Source: DASWTL01 sp966250385 (GTDB lineage: Bacteria; Bacteroidota; Bacteroidia; Sphingobacteriales; Sphingobacteriaceae). Taken from it: a stretch of 64,000 bases of DNA. The notes beneath the pieces are model-generated. The model saw nothing but the letters and a program-made list of their open reading frames with translations, had not been told where the DNA came from and did no database searches. The DNA lies in the NCBI GenBank assembly GCA_966250385.1, contig CBINHC010000011.1:62001-126000 (forward strand). The letters run 5' to 3'. The translations under genes and the position numbers were made by a program. Below are positions 7,199 through 15,390 of this stretch, in pieces; positions within the stretch are counted from its first letter, which is position 1, and every line of letters starts with the position of its first letter.

Positions 7199-7956
7199 AA
7201 GTAACTTTTTTAGGGACAGGAACCTCTCAGGGAGTGCCGGTGATCGCCTGCGATTGCCAGGTCTGCACCTCCCAGGACCCGTGTGATAAACGGTTGCGGG
7301 TATCCGTCCTGGTGGAAGAGAATGGCCGGTCCCTGCTGATCGATTCGGGACCTGACTTCCGGTACCAGATGCTCAGGGCAGGAGTAAAGCACCTGGATGC
7401 CATTCTTTTTACCCATGAACACAAGGACCATATAGCCGGGCTCGACGATGTGCGGGCCTTCAACTACCGGACGCAGAAGGCGATCGACGTTTATGCCCAT
7501 ACCCGGGTCCAGAACGCCCTCCGCCGGGAATTCGCCTATGTGTTTTCGGATTTTAAGTATCCCGGTATTCCGCAGATCAACCTGCACGACATCACCGGTG
7601 AGAGGATGACCATTGCGGGGGTGCAGATCACTCCGATTGAGGTGATGCATTTCCTGCTGCCCGTGTTCGGGTTCCGGATCGGGGACTTCACCTATATTAC
7701 AGATGCCAAAACGGTTTCCGAGGAATCCCGGGAACTGATTCGCGGCTCGCGGGTCCTGGTCATCAATGCGCTCCAGCGGGAGGACCATATTTCGCATTTC
7801 ACGCTGGCCGAAGCGCTCGACTTTGCAGCGGAAATGAAGGCGGAGAAGACCTATCTGACCCATATCAGTCACCGGATGGGCAGGCATCAGGTCGTTTCCG
7901 GGCAGCTGCCAGCCGGGATTGAACTGGCTTATGACGGTTTGCAGCTGGAGTTGTGA
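7195..7956 (+). CDS. MBL-fold metallo-hydrolase (PhnP-like)
   Basis: The 253-residue product is a metallo-beta-lactamase-fold hydrolase. The zinc signature THEHKDHIAGLDD is near residues 74-86, VMHFLLPVFG and YITDAKTV carry further ligands, and LTHISHRMGRH is close to the C-terminus. The N-terminal CDCQVC...DPCDKR is the cysteine cluster of the PhnP/lactamase_B_2 group, which includes cyclic phosphodiesterases acting on nucleotide-like substrates. The substrate here is not known. Translation starts at TTG 7195 inside a TTGA overlap with the upstream gene; the next residues (KVTFLGTGTSQGVPV) are the conserved family opening, so TTG is the true start. Confidence 0.88.
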   Translation: MKVTFLGTGTSQGVPVIACDCQVCTSQDPCDKRLRVSVLVEENGRSLLIDSGPDFRYQMLRAGVKHLDAILFTHEHKDHIAGLDDVRAFNYRTQKAIDVYAHTRVQNALRREFAYVFSDFKYPGIPQINLHDITGERMTIAGVQITPIEVMHFLLPVFGFRIGDFTYITDAKTVSEESRELIRGSRVLVINALQREDHISHFTLAEALDFAAEMKAEKTYLTHISHRMGRHQVVSGQLPAGIELAYDGLQLEL

Positions 7957-8030
7957 TAATTAATTCGCTTCAGATTCAGGCACTAAGAAAAAATATGCGT
8001 GAAAAATGATTCTCGCGCATTAAAATATTT

Positions 8031-8059
8031 CTGGAAAACATCTGTTCTTCCTATATTTG
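8031..8059 (+). promoter_or_regulatory. Promoter of the tRNA-Leu pair
   Basis: TATATTTG at 8052-8059 matches TAnnTTTG, and CTG at 8031-8033 is a near-match to the TTG -33 element at 18 bp spacing. It lies about 50 bp upstream of the first mature tRNA, as expected for a short 5' leader. Confidence 0.5.
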
Positions 8060-8109
8060 CCTAACGATTCAGGGGAGAGTGTGAAGAACAGGGTGAATCA
8101 GCAAAACTT

Positions 8110-8196
8110 GCCCATGTGGCGAAATTGGTAAACGTTGCGGTCTCAGAAGCCGTTGGGAATTGTCCCTTGAGAGTTCGAGTCTCTCCGTGGGCACCA
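8110..8196 (+). tRNA. tRNA-Leu(CAG)
   Basis: Acceptor arms GCCCATG (8110-8116) and CGTGGGC (8186-8192) pair over 7 bp, with discriminator A and an encoded CCA (8194-8196). The D-arm GGCGAAATTGGTAAAC is leucine-type. The anticodon loop CTCAGAA is closed by GCGGT/GCCGT, giving anticodon CAG. A long variable arm (TGGGAATTGTCCC region) and a TTCGAGT T-loop make this a class II tRNA. It decodes CUG. Confidence 0.93.
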
Positions 8197-8249
8197 AGCA
8201 AGTTTTCAATAGCCAGGAGTAATTCCTGGCTATGTTCTTTAAAAAGCAT

Positions 8250-8332
8250 GCCCGGGTGGCGAAATTGGTAGACGCACCATCTTGAGGGGGTGGCGCCTTA
8301 TGGGCGTAGCAGTTCGAATCTGCTTCCGGGCA
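8250..8332 (+). tRNA. tRNA-Leu(GAG)
   Basis: Acceptor arms GCCCGGG (8250-8256) and TCCGGGC (8325-8331) pair with one G-T. The anticodon loop TTGAGGG is closed by CCATC/GGTGG, giving GAG. A long variable arm (GCGCCTTATGGGCGT) and the TTCGAAT T-loop are present. The 3' end reads ACTT, so CCA is not encoded, unlike the tRNA 53 bp upstream. The two genes are on the same strand and probably share a precursor. It decodes CUC/CUU. Confidence 0.93.
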
Positions 8333-8499
8333 CTTTTCTTTTCTACAAAACAATCTTTTTTCTTTCTGCAAGCTGGCACTCATGAAGCATGGTCCCAACC
8401 GCCAAATCGCTCATTCCGTCTTGTATCCTGCGGCTTTTCCGTTTTTTCTTAAAACTTTCGAACTTTTCCTCCATTTTAGTCTTAGATAATGCCCCAACC

Positions 8500-9516
8500 A
8501 TGACCAGAACCGTATTTGTCCTTTTCGCTCTTTTTGTTTGTCATACTGCAGGCCATGCACAGTCTCTTGTGTCCCAGAGCTCGGGCACGCCGACCAGCAT
8601 CCGCGGACTTTCAGTAGTCGACGACCAGGTGGCATGGGCCAGCGGGAGTCAGGGTTGGTTTGGCCGGACGACCGATGGGGGAAGGAACTGGCAATGGCAG
8701 CAACCCGCCGGTTTTGATACGCTGGACTTCCGGGACATCGAAGCCTTCTCCGCCCGGCAGGCCGTGGCGGTGAGTGCCGGCTCTCCGGCCGTGATCCTGC
8801 TGACCGTGGACGGCGGTGCCGGCTGGCAGGTGGTTTATCGCAATGATTCGCCCGAAATTTTCCTCGACGGAATGGATTTCTGGGATGAAAAAAACGGTCT
8901 GGTCTACGGCGACCCGATCAATGGCCGGATGCAGCTGCTCAGGACAGCGGACGGCGGACGGACATGGACCAATATCAGTGACCGGGCGAACCTTCAGCTG
9001 GAGGAAGGCGAGGCGAGTTTCGCTGCGAGCGGAACGAATATCCGCACTCTTCCGGGCGGTCATGTGTGGATCGCCACGGGCGGTAAGCGGTCGCGGATCT
9101 TTCATTCAGCTGATTACGGTGAAACATGGACTTCCAGTTACTGTCCGATCATACAGGGCGAGAGTTCGACCGGTCCGTTCTCCCTGGCTTTTCTCAATCC
9201 GTCCAACGGCGTCGCGGCCGGCGGAAATTACCTGGCCGATACCCTGCGGACCAATACCCTCGTCCTGACGCGGGACGGCGGTCTGAACTGGATCAGTCCG
9301 GAGTCGGGCCCGTATGGTTACCGTTCCTCGGTGGAATACCTTCGCGATAATTTCCTGGTGGCGACGGGAACTTCCGGAACGGACATCTCCCTGGACGGCG
9401 GGAACCGGTGGCACCGCATCTCAATGGAAGGCTATCACGTGGTCCGGAAGGCCAAAAAGGGCAGTCTGGTCCTGCTGGCCGGAAGCAACGGCCGGATCAG
9501 TGCGCTGAAACTGTAG
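8500..9516 (+). CDS. Secreted BNR/YCF48-like beta-propeller protein
   Basis: The 338-residue product begins with a signal peptide (MTRTVFVLFALFVCHTAGHAQ). It contains repeated Asp-box-like turns: TTDGGRNWQW, TVDGGAGWQV, TADGGRTWTN, SADYGETWTS, TRDGGLNWIS and SLDGGNRWHR. These are spaced about 40-60 residues apart, as in sialidase/BNR and YCF48 propellers; family members are often annotated as oxidoreductase or photosystem II stability factor-like without enzymatic proof. It is likely periplasmic or outer-membrane associated. The open frame extends to 8389, but the signal peptide fixes the start at 8500. No partner gene is evident. Confidence 0.85.
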   Translation: MTRTVFVLFALFVCHTAGHAQSLVSQSSGTPTSIRGLSVVDDQVAWASGSQGWFGRTTDGGRNWQWQQPAGFDTLDFRDIEAFSARQAVAVSAGSPAVILLTVDGGAGWQVVYRNDSPEIFLDGMDFWDEKNGLVYGDPINGRMQLLRTADGGRTWTNISDRANLQLEEGEASFAASGTNIRTLPGGHVWIATGGKRSRIFHSADYGETWTSSYCPIIQGESSTGPFSLAFLNPSNGVAAGGNYLADTLRTNTLVLTRDGGLNWISPESGPYGYRSSVEYLRDNFLVATGTSGTDISLDGGNRWHRISMEGYHVVRKAKKGSLVLLAGSNGRISALKL

Positions 9517-9525
9517 TAAGCTGCA

Positions 9526-9568
9526 GGTAATCGCGGGAGCCTTCCCGGGCTCCCGGCTCCCGCTTACC
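9526..9568. repeat. GC-rich inverted repeat after the propeller gene
   Basis: GCGGGAGCC (9533-9541) pairs with GGCTCCCGC (9555-9563), and GGTAA/TTACC extends the stem beyond a 2-nt bulge. It lacks a T-tract, so a factor-assisted or processing role is as likely as intrinsic termination. Confidence 0.5.
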
Positions 9569-9651
9569 GGAATGTCAACCCTTCGAAACAGGAACCGCCC
9601 CGGGAGCGTTCATGCACTGACTTTAAGATCTTTTTATATTATCTTTCCAGC

Positions 9652-11280
9652 ATGAATATCGATTTCAATAAGAACGAGGATATCAACAAACAGCTACTTT
9701 CAGAACTCAGGATGCGCTTAGCCCGGGTAAAAGCCGGAGGCGGCGAGAAACCAGCCGCTAAACAGCGCGAAAAGGGTAAGATGCTGGCCCGCGAACGGAT
9801 CAAATACCTGCTTGATCCGGAGAGCGCATGGCTCGAGATCGGCGCATTCGCTGCCGACGGCATGTACCAGGAACATGGCGGCTGTCCCTCGGCCGGCGTG
9901 GTGGCCGGAATCGGTTATGTTTCGGGTCGCCAGTGCGTTATCGTGGCCAATGATGCGACCGTGAAAGCCGGCGCGTGGTTCCCGATGACGGCCAAGAAGA
10001 ACCTCCGGGCCCAGGAGATCGCCATGGAGAACCGGTTACCGATCATCTACCTGGTGGATTCGGCAGGCGTGTACCTTCCGCTTCAGGACGAGATATTTCC
10101 GGACAAGGAACATTTCGGGCGCATCTTCCGGAACAATGCGATCATGAGCAGCGAGGGGATCGTTCAGATCGCCGCGATCATGGGCTCGTGCGTTGCGGGT
10201 GGCGCTTACCTGCCGATCATGAGCGATGAGGCGATGATCGTCGATAAGACGGGTTCCGTTTTCCTGGCGGGAAGTTACCTGGTCCGTTCGGCGATCGGAG
10301 AAGATGTGGACAATGAAACGCTTGGCGGTGCCACCACACACTGTGAGATCTCCGGCGTCACGGATTATAAACACCCGGATGACCAGGCCTGCCTGGATTC
10401 CATTAAAAAGGTCATGAGCATGACCGGGGCGCCGCAGCTGGCCGGTTTTGACCGGATCAAACCGGCGTTGCCGGCCCGGGATCCCGAAGAGATCTTCGGC
10501 ATCCTGCCGGATAACCGCGAGAAACCCTATGATATGCTGGAGATCATTCACCGCCTGGTGGATAACTCTGAATTCGAACAGTACAAGGAATTGTACGGTC
10601 AAAGCATCATCTGCGGGCTGGGCCGGATCGATGGGTGGGCTGTCGGCATCGTCGCCAACCAGCGGAAGGTCGTGAAAAGCAAGAAAGGGGAAATGCAGTT
10701 CGGCGGAGTGATCTATTCCGATTCCGCGGACAAGGCTACCCGGTTCATCATGAACTGCAACCAGAAGAAGATTCCGCTCGTGTTCCTGCAGGATGTCACC
10801 GGATTCATGGTGGGCAGCCGCTCCGAGCAGGGCGGGATCATCAAGGATGGGGCCAAGATGGTAAATGCTGTTGCCAACTCCGTCGTCCCGAAATTCACCA
10901 TCGTGATCGGTAATTCCTATGGTGCCGGGAACTACGCTATGTGCGGGAAGGCCTATGATCCGCGCCTGATCTTTGCATGGCCGTCGGCCCGGATCGCCGT
11001 GATGGGCGGGTCGCAGGCTGCCAGAACACTGCTACAGATCCAGGAATCGGCGCTGAAAGCAAAAGGCGAGGTGATCACTCCGGAGAAAGAGCAGGAACTG
11101 CTGAGCGAGATCACCGAGCGGTACAACGCTCAGACATCCCCGTACTATGCGGCCTCCCGCCTTTGGGTGGACGGCATCATCGATCCCCTGGAGACGCGCA
11201 AGGTGATTTCCATGGGAATCCAGGCGGCCAACCAGTCGCCGATCAAGAAACCATTCAACGTTGGTATTATACAAACCTGA
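9652..11280 (+). CDS. Acyl-CoA carboxylase, carboxyltransferase (beta) subunit
   Basis: The 542-residue protein has the two crotonase-like halves of biotin-dependent carboxyltransferases. The N-domain has VIVANDATVKAGAWFPMTAKK and VDSAGVYLPLQDEIFPDKEHFGRIFRNNAIMSSEG; the C-domain has FLQDVTGFMVGSRSEQGGIIKDGAKMV and FAWPSARIAVMGG. The LPLQDEIFPD..GRIFRN segment is closer to methylcrotonyl-CoA carboxylase beta subunits than to classical propionyl-CoA ones. It moves carboxyl groups from carboxybiotin to an acyl-CoA in leucine or odd-chain catabolism. No biotin-carrier/carboxylase subunit lies next to it here, so the partner must be elsewhere. The dipeptidase gene starts 9 bp downstream. Confidence 0.9.
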   Translation: MNIDFNKNEDINKQLLSELRMRLARVKAGGGEKPAAKQREKGKMLARERIKYLLDPESAWLEIGAFAADGMYQEHGGCPSAGVVAGIGYVSGRQCVIVANDATVKAGAWFPMTAKKNLRAQEIAMENRLPIIYLVDSAGVYLPLQDEIFPDKEHFGRIFRNNAIMSSEGIVQIAAIMGSCVAGGAYLPIMSDEAMIVDKTGSVFLAGSYLVRSAIGEDVDNETLGGATTHCEISGVTDYKHPDDQACLDSIKKVMSMTGAPQLAGFDRIKPALPARDPEEIFGILPDNREKPYDMLEIIHRLVDNSEFEQYKELYGQSIICGLGRIDGWAVGIVANQRKVVKSKKGEMQFGGVIYSDSADKATRFIMNCNQKKIPLVFLQDVTGFMVGSRSEQGGIIKDGAKMVNAVANSVVPKFTIVIGNSYGAGNYAMCGKAYDPRLIFAWPSARIAVMGGSQAARTLLQIQESALKAKGEVITPEKEQELLSEITERYNAQTSPYYAASRLWVDGIIDPLETRKVISMGIQAANQSPIKKPFNVGIIQT

Positions 11281-11288
11281 TAAACCTT

Positions 11289-12455
11289 ATGACCCTACGA
11301 ATTATTCCGGCGCTGCTGCTAGTCCTGAGCAGCGCCAGTGTACTTGCCCAGGATGCGCGATCGATCCATAATCAAGCTATTGTCGTTGATACGCACGGCG
11401 ATATCCTTTCCGACCAGATCGGTTCCGGAATCGACCTGGGGAAACGCCAGAAGGGCGGAAACTTTGACCTGGTCCGCGCCCGCGAAGGCGGCCTGGATGT
11501 GCAGGTATTCTCCATATGGTGTGATGAGCGCCACGGTTTCAACCGGGCGATGCAGGAGATCGATTCGCTGGAGGCCCTGATCAAAAGGAATCCTTCCAGA
11601 ATTGCCCTGGCAACCAATGCGGCCGAGCTTCAGGCCGCGGTAAAAAAGGGTCAGCTCGCGGCAATGATCGGAGTCGAAGGCGGGCATATGATCGAAAACA
11701 GCCTCAGCAAACTGGATGAGCTGGCGAAACGGGGTATGATCTACATGACCCTGACCTGGAATAACAGTACGCGCTGGGCGACCTCAGCCGCGGACGAGAC
11801 GAAGAACCCCGGTCCAGGGCAAAAGGGATTGACCGATGAGGGAAAGAAGATCGTATCCCGGCTGAACGAACTGGGCGTGATGGTCGATCTTTCCCATGTA
11901 GGTGAAGCGACCTTTTACGATGCGCTGAAGGTGACCAGCAAGCCGGTAATCGCATCGCACAGCTCGGCCTATGCCCTGAACCCGCATTCCCGTAACCTGA
12001 AGGATGAGCAACTGAAGGCGATCGCACGGAACGGCGGGGTCGTTTTCGTGAACTTCTATTCCGGCTTCCTGGATAGCACGTACAGTAAGAAGCAGGCGGC
12101 TTTCCTGAAAAAGCATGCGGCTGAAATGGAACGGCTCACCAGGGAATATGACAGCAAATACAAGGCTGAGGCGGTACTGGCCGTCAAGTATAAGGATGAA
12201 GTGGAAAGCATGCGGGCCCCGTTGTCCCTGCTCGTAGATCATATCGACCATATGGTGAAAGTCATGGGCGAAGATCACGTCGGGCTGGGTGCTGATTTTG
12301 ACGGTGCCGAGTCTTACCCGGTCCACCTGGACGATGTGACCGGCTATCCGGCCATCACGGAGGCATTGCTCAAAAAAGGATATTCGGCAAAAACGATCGG
12401 GAAGATCCTGGGCGGGAACTTCATCCGGGTGTTGAAAGCTAATAAGGGGAAATAG
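11289..12455 (+). CDS. Exported membrane-dipeptidase-like protein (peptidase M19)
   Basis: The 388-residue product has a signal peptide (MTLRIIPALLLVLSSASVLAQ) followed by the M19 renal-dipeptidase barrel. Zinc ligands are recognisable in VVDTHGD near residues 32-38, the bridging Glu in GVEGGHMIEN, and the two His in MVDLSHVG and VIASHSSAY. The distal Asp is probably in VGLGADFDGA. M19 enzymes cleave dipeptides, including some with D-residues. An extra helix (YSKKQAAFLKKHAAEMERLTREYDSKYKAEAVLAV) is inserted late, as in other Bacteroidota members. The frame is open upstream into the carboxylase gene, but the signal peptide and 9-bp spacing fix the start at 11289. Confidence 0.9.
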   Translation: MTLRIIPALLLVLSSASVLAQDARSIHNQAIVVDTHGDILSDQIGSGIDLGKRQKGGNFDLVRAREGGLDVQVFSIWCDERHGFNRAMQEIDSLEALIKRNPSRIALATNAAELQAAVKKGQLAAMIGVEGGHMIENSLSKLDELAKRGMIYMTLTWNNSTRWATSAADETKNPGPGQKGLTDEGKKIVSRLNELGVMVDLSHVGEATFYDALKVTSKPVIASHSSAYALNPHSRNLKDEQLKAIARNGGVVFVNFYSGFLDSTYSKKQAAFLKKHAAEMERLTREYDSKYKAEAVLAVKYKDEVESMRAPLSLLVDHIDHMVKVMGEDHVGLGADFDGAESYPVHLDDVTGYPAITEALLKKGYSAKTIGKILGGNFIRVLKANKGK

Positions 12456-12478
12456 TCTATTTCCGAAGTTTATTTGAT

Positions 12479-12520
12479 ACCCACAGCGGCACTGACAGTG
12501 CCACTGTGGGTGTTTTTATT
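12479..12520 (+). terminator. Rho-independent terminator after the carboxylase-dipeptidase genes
   Basis: ACCCACAG (12479-12486) pairs with CTGTGGGT (12504-12511), and the inner GGCACT/AGTGCC extends the stem with a GAC loop and a single mismatch. GTTTTTATTT follows. Confidence 0.85.
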
Positions 12521-12521
12521 T

Positions 12522-12819
12522 GAACCTATGCTTTGGATGAGCTCCTGATGTTGTGATTCAGCAGAGGTCAGCGCATTCTGTGGGCCTGAACGTGCCGGGC
12601 ATGCGCGGTTTAAATATCTGAAACCAGACAGGATCGACTGCGCGGCGAAAAGCATTGTACCTAACGGAACGTATATGCAAGATGATGAGACGCAGCTTTG
12701 ACTTTGCCGGATGTCCTTCCACTGCGGCAGGAAGAATGCTTGGGGTCACCGCTGCGCCGGGAGGTATCCATCGTGCTACGGACGGGTTTAAATCCTTATC
12801 CTGTGCTGACAAATGTTAT
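12522..12819. other. Intergenic region without a recognised gene
   Basis: About 300 bp lie between the dipeptidase terminator and the trxB promoter. Short open frames of 60-85 codons occur on both strands, but none has a convincing start region, family resemblance or codon pattern. No tRNA, SRP, 6S, tmRNA or RNase P motif was recognised. Confidence 0.5.
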
Positions 12820-12850
12820 TTTGCGCATCCTTTCTAAACTATTAATTTTG
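12820..12850 (+). promoter_or_regulatory. Promoter of trxB
   Basis: TTTG at 12820-12823 and TAATTTTG at 12843-12850 are 19 bp apart, an exact fit to the Bacteroidota -33/-7 promoter. The trxB ATG is 17 bp downstream, so the leader would be only about ten nucleotides. Confidence 0.6.
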
Positions 12851-12867
12851 TTTTCCAATAATTAAAG

Positions 12868-13824
12868 ATGTCACAAGAAACTGAACACGTAAGTTGTCTG
12901 ATAATAGGTTCCGGCCCGGCCGGATATACAGCAGCTATTTATGCTGCCCGTGCTGATCTTAAACCGGTCCTTTACACAGGTATCGTGCCGGGAGGCCAGC
13001 TTACCCAAACCACGGATGTGGAGAATTTCCCCGGCTATCCTGAAGGGATCCTGGGTCCGGAAATGATGGAAGACCTGCGTAAGCAGGCCGAGCGATTCGG
13101 AACGGACATCCGCTTCGGGTACGTGACATCCGTTGATTTTTCAGGGCCTCCGCATAAGGTCGTCATTGACGAGCACAAGACCATAACTGCAGATACGGTC
13201 ATTATTGCGACCGGCGCTTCCGCCAAATGGCTGGGGCTGGAAAGCGAGCAGAAATATAACGGTTTCGGAGTGTCTGCCTGTGCGGTTTGTGACGGGTTCT
13301 TCTTCAAGAACCAGGATGTTGCGATCGTGGGAGCAGGGGATACGGCGGCTGAAGAGGCAACCTACCTGGCCAAGTTATGCAACAAGGTTCACATGCTGGT
13401 TCGCCGCGATGAATTCCGCGCATCTAAAGCGATGGTCAATCGCGTGCTGAACACCAGAAATATCGAGATCCATTACAATACCGAGACCCGTGAGATCCTC
13501 GGCGACGGACAAAACGTTACGGCGATCCGGGTGGTCAATAATATGTCCAACGAAGAATCGGACATCCCGGTGACCGGCTTCTTTGTCGCCATTGGCCATA
13601 AGCCGAATACGGATATCTTCAAGGGCTGGCTGGATATGGACGAGACCGGCTACCTGATTACCAAAGCCGGAACGACCCTGACCAATATTGAGGGCGTATT
13701 TGCTTGCGGGGATGCTCAGGATAAGATTTACCGCCAGGCGGTGACCGCTGCCGGTACCGGTTGTATGGCTGCACTGGAAGCAGAGCGTTACCTTGCTGCC
13801 AAAGAGGACGTGGTCGAACAATAG
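12868..13824 (+). CDS. trxB: Thioredoxin-disulfide reductase
   Basis: The 318-residue flavoprotein has an FAD-binding GSGPAGYTAAIYAARA near residue 14, the redox-active CAVC motif at Cys138/Cys141 (SACAVCDGFFF), and the NADPH-binding GAGDTAAEEATYLA. A second FAD motif, GVFACGDAQD, lies near the C-terminus. Length and motif order match low-molecular-weight bacterial TrxB. It reduces thioredoxin with NADPH in the cytoplasm. The gene has its own promoter, and the small thx gene follows 48 bp downstream. Confidence 0.96.
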   Translation: MSQETEHVSCLIIGSGPAGYTAAIYAARADLKPVLYTGIVPGGQLTQTTDVENFPGYPEGILGPEMMEDLRKQAERFGTDIRFGYVTSVDFSGPPHKVVIDEHKTITADTVIIATGASAKWLGLESEQKYNGFGVSACAVCDGFFFKNQDVAIVGAGDTAAEEATYLAKLCNKVHMLVRRDEFRASKAMVNRVLNTRNIEIHYNTETREILGDGQNVTAIRVVNNMSNEESDIPVTGFFVAIGHKPNTDIFKGWLDMDETGYLITKAGTTLTNIEGVFACGDAQDKIYRQAVTAAGTGCMAALEAERYLAAKEDVVEQ

Positions 13825-13872
13825 AAACATTTTGTATCCCGCCGTTGTTGTTTCACACAAGAAATAACTGGT

Positions 13873-13992
13873 ATGGGAAAAGGCGATATCAAAAGCAAAA
13901 AAGGCAAGATCACCAATAAGAGTTATGGGAAGAAGCGGCCCCACCGGTCGCCGGCTGCCCGAAAGACCGAGGTGACTGAAGCCAAGGATTAG
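13873..13992 (+). CDS. 30S ribosomal protein THX
   Basis: A 39-codon gene starting MGKGDIKSKKGKITNKSYGKKRPH. It is highly basic, and the MGKGD.K.KKGKI....YG..RP pattern is that of the THX (TIGR04560) ribosomal protein of Bacteroidota and Thermus, which sits in the head of the 30S subunit. It is short enough to be missed by gene finders. It lies 48 bp behind trxB with a terminator immediately after it, so it is probably the last gene of that transcript. Confidence 0.9.
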   Translation: MGKGDIKSKKGKITNKSYGKKRPHRSPAARKTEVTEAKD

Positions 13993-13995
13993 AAG

Positions 13996-14026
13996 AGAGA
14001 CTGTCGGTATGACGGTCTCTTTTTTG
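13996..14026 (+). terminator. Rho-independent terminator after thx
   Basis: AGAGACTGTC (13996-14005) pairs with GACGGTCTCT (14011-14020) with one G-T pair and a GGTAT loop, followed by five more Ts. It also lies just past the 3' end of the convergent minus-strand gene. Confidence 0.85.
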
Positions 14027-14027
14027 T

Positions 14028-14519
14028 TCAGGCGGGCGGCCGTACCTTCTTCATCCGGTAATTGATCAGGGTAATTCCCCGGATCAGGTTTTGATTTTCC
14101 CGCTGAACTTTGAATCCATTTTTTTCAAAGAACGGCCTGGCGGTTCTGCTCACATCGGCAGTCAGCTCTTGCTTACCGAGCCCGGCAGCTCTTTGTTCCA
14201 GCTGTTCAAAGATCGTTCCGGCAATTCCCAATCCCTGGTAGTCCTTGTGTACATAAAGGAAGTCAATATAGTCACCGTCCTTCAGCGAGCCGAAACCGAT
14301 CACAGAGTTGCCGGTCCGCGCCACGAGAAAATACTGGGTCTCAATGGCGCTCAGCCAGCGTTCCAGATTCCCTGCGCCCGCAGTCCACGCTGTGATCTGT
14401 TCGGGACCGTAATCGTTGATGCATACGGCTTTGATCGTGTCGGTATACAACATCTGCAGCTGCGGAATATCATCGCTGCTGGCTGATGTGATTCTGATGA
14501 AATGATTGTTCTGACTCAT
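14028..14519 (-). CDS. GNAT-family N-acetyltransferase
   Basis: The 163-residue product (start MSQNNHFIRITSASSDDIPQLQ at 14519) has the GNAT core. An N-terminal acceptor helix contains LYTDTIKAV. Strands beta4-5 are VIGFGSLKDGDYIDFLYVHKDYQGLGIAGTIFEQLEQ, with the acetyl-CoA pyrophosphate loop QGLGIAG, and the C-terminal FFEKNGFKVQRENQNLIRGI follows. It would acetylate an unknown small molecule or protein amine. The frame stays open to 14675, but the upstream residues show no domain features and the ATG at 14519 fits the family. It converges on thx. Confidence 0.85.
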   Translation of the reverse strand: MSQNNHFIRITSASSDDIPQLQMLYTDTIKAVCINDYGPEQITAWTAGAGNLERWLSAIETQYFLVARTGNSVIGFGSLKDGDYIDFLYVHKDYQGLGIAGTIFEQLEQRAAGLGKQELTADVSRTARPFFEKNGFKVQRENQNLIRGITLINYRMKKVRPPA

Positions 14520-14717
14520 GACGCAGTTTAGAGTAGCCCGCGGCCTATAGGTTACAAGGGAATGCGCGGCGTTGGTTTGCATCGCCAAAGATACCTTGCC
14601 GTCTGGCCCGATGCTGTAATGCCTGGAATAGAATGCCCCGGCTTCAGAGATCTGGGGATGGCAGTAGCGAAACAATAGGGGACCATCCGCTTGTTTACCA
14701 TGTACAAACCTTAAATC

Positions 14718-15293
14718 ATGCGCCGCACATCCCTGATCCTCATTCTGGTAATATCTTCATTTATTTTCCTGGTGTTCCTGTTCTTCTATGTGCGGCGCGA
14801 GTTCTATATGACGCGTTCCGAGCTGACCGAGGACATCATGGTGGAAAAGATCACCGATATGGGAAAACTTGAGCTCGTTAAGTACAGTATGAAGGACGTA
14901 CTGGAGCGAAAGGAGGTCCGTACATTCCTGCCCGACCAGCGGATCCTCTTTGTCGCTGCCGGGGAAGCTGCCGGGTGCATCGATCTGACGCGGGTCCGGA
15001 AGGAGGATGTGGTAAACGACGGCGACTCCGTCCTGGTGTTTCTGCCAGCACCGGAGATCTGCTACGTGAAGCTGGATCATGACCGGTCCAAAGTCTATGA
15101 CGTGACCGGAGCCTGGTTTCCCAGTGACGCCAAGGAGATGGTGGAGGGAATTTATAAGGTTGCCGAAGAGAAGCTGCGCGAGAATGCCATGAACATGAAG
15201 ATCCTGGATAAGGCCCGGGAAAATGCCGTCCTGATCTTCCAGCCGATGCTCGAGAACATTTCCGGCAGGAAGGTGCGGATCCGCTTCAGGTAA
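14718..15293 (+). CDS. DUF4230 domain-containing membrane-anchored protein
   Basis: The 191-residue product has one N-terminal transmembrane helix (LILILVISSFIFLVFLFFYV, residues 6-25) followed by an extracytoplasmic domain. Features such as MGKLELVKYSMKDVLE, DQRILFVAAGEAAGCIDLTRV and VFLPAPEICYVKLDHDRSKVYD match DUF4230. The family is widespread and of unknown function. No active-site motif is visible and no functional partner is adjacent. Its start at 14718 faces away from the GNAT gene, so the approximately 200-bp gap 14520-14717 should hold divergent promoters. Confidence 0.8.
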   Translation: MRRTSLILILVISSFIFLVFLFFYVRREFYMTRSELTEDIMVEKITDMGKLELVKYSMKDVLERKEVRTFLPDQRILFVAAGEAAGCIDLTRVRKEDVVNDGDSVLVFLPAPEICYVKLDHDRSKVYDVTGAWFPSDAKEMVEGIYKVAEEKLRENAMNMKILDKARENAVLIFQPMLENISGRKVRIRFR

Positions 15294-15390
15294 GATTTCC
15301 GTTTCCTGCCTTGTCGTATAATTTTTTAGATTTGGGCTCGCGGGTACCAGAAACGGGTGTCCGGATCAACCAACCGAAAAAAATACTGAG

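Noticed and set aside
8110..8332. tRNA-associated integration site
   Set aside because: No integrase, no direct repeat of the tRNA 3' end and no change in gene type next to the tRNA pair.
12558..12837. Short coding regions of 60-85 codons on both strands between the dipeptidase and trxB genes
   Set aside because: No family resemblance, overlapping frames on both strands and a promoter inside one of them.
15311..15334. Promoter for the lipoprotein gene at 15391 (TTG and TAGATTTG)
   Set aside because: The boxes are only 13 bp apart, too close for the -33/-7 arrangement.
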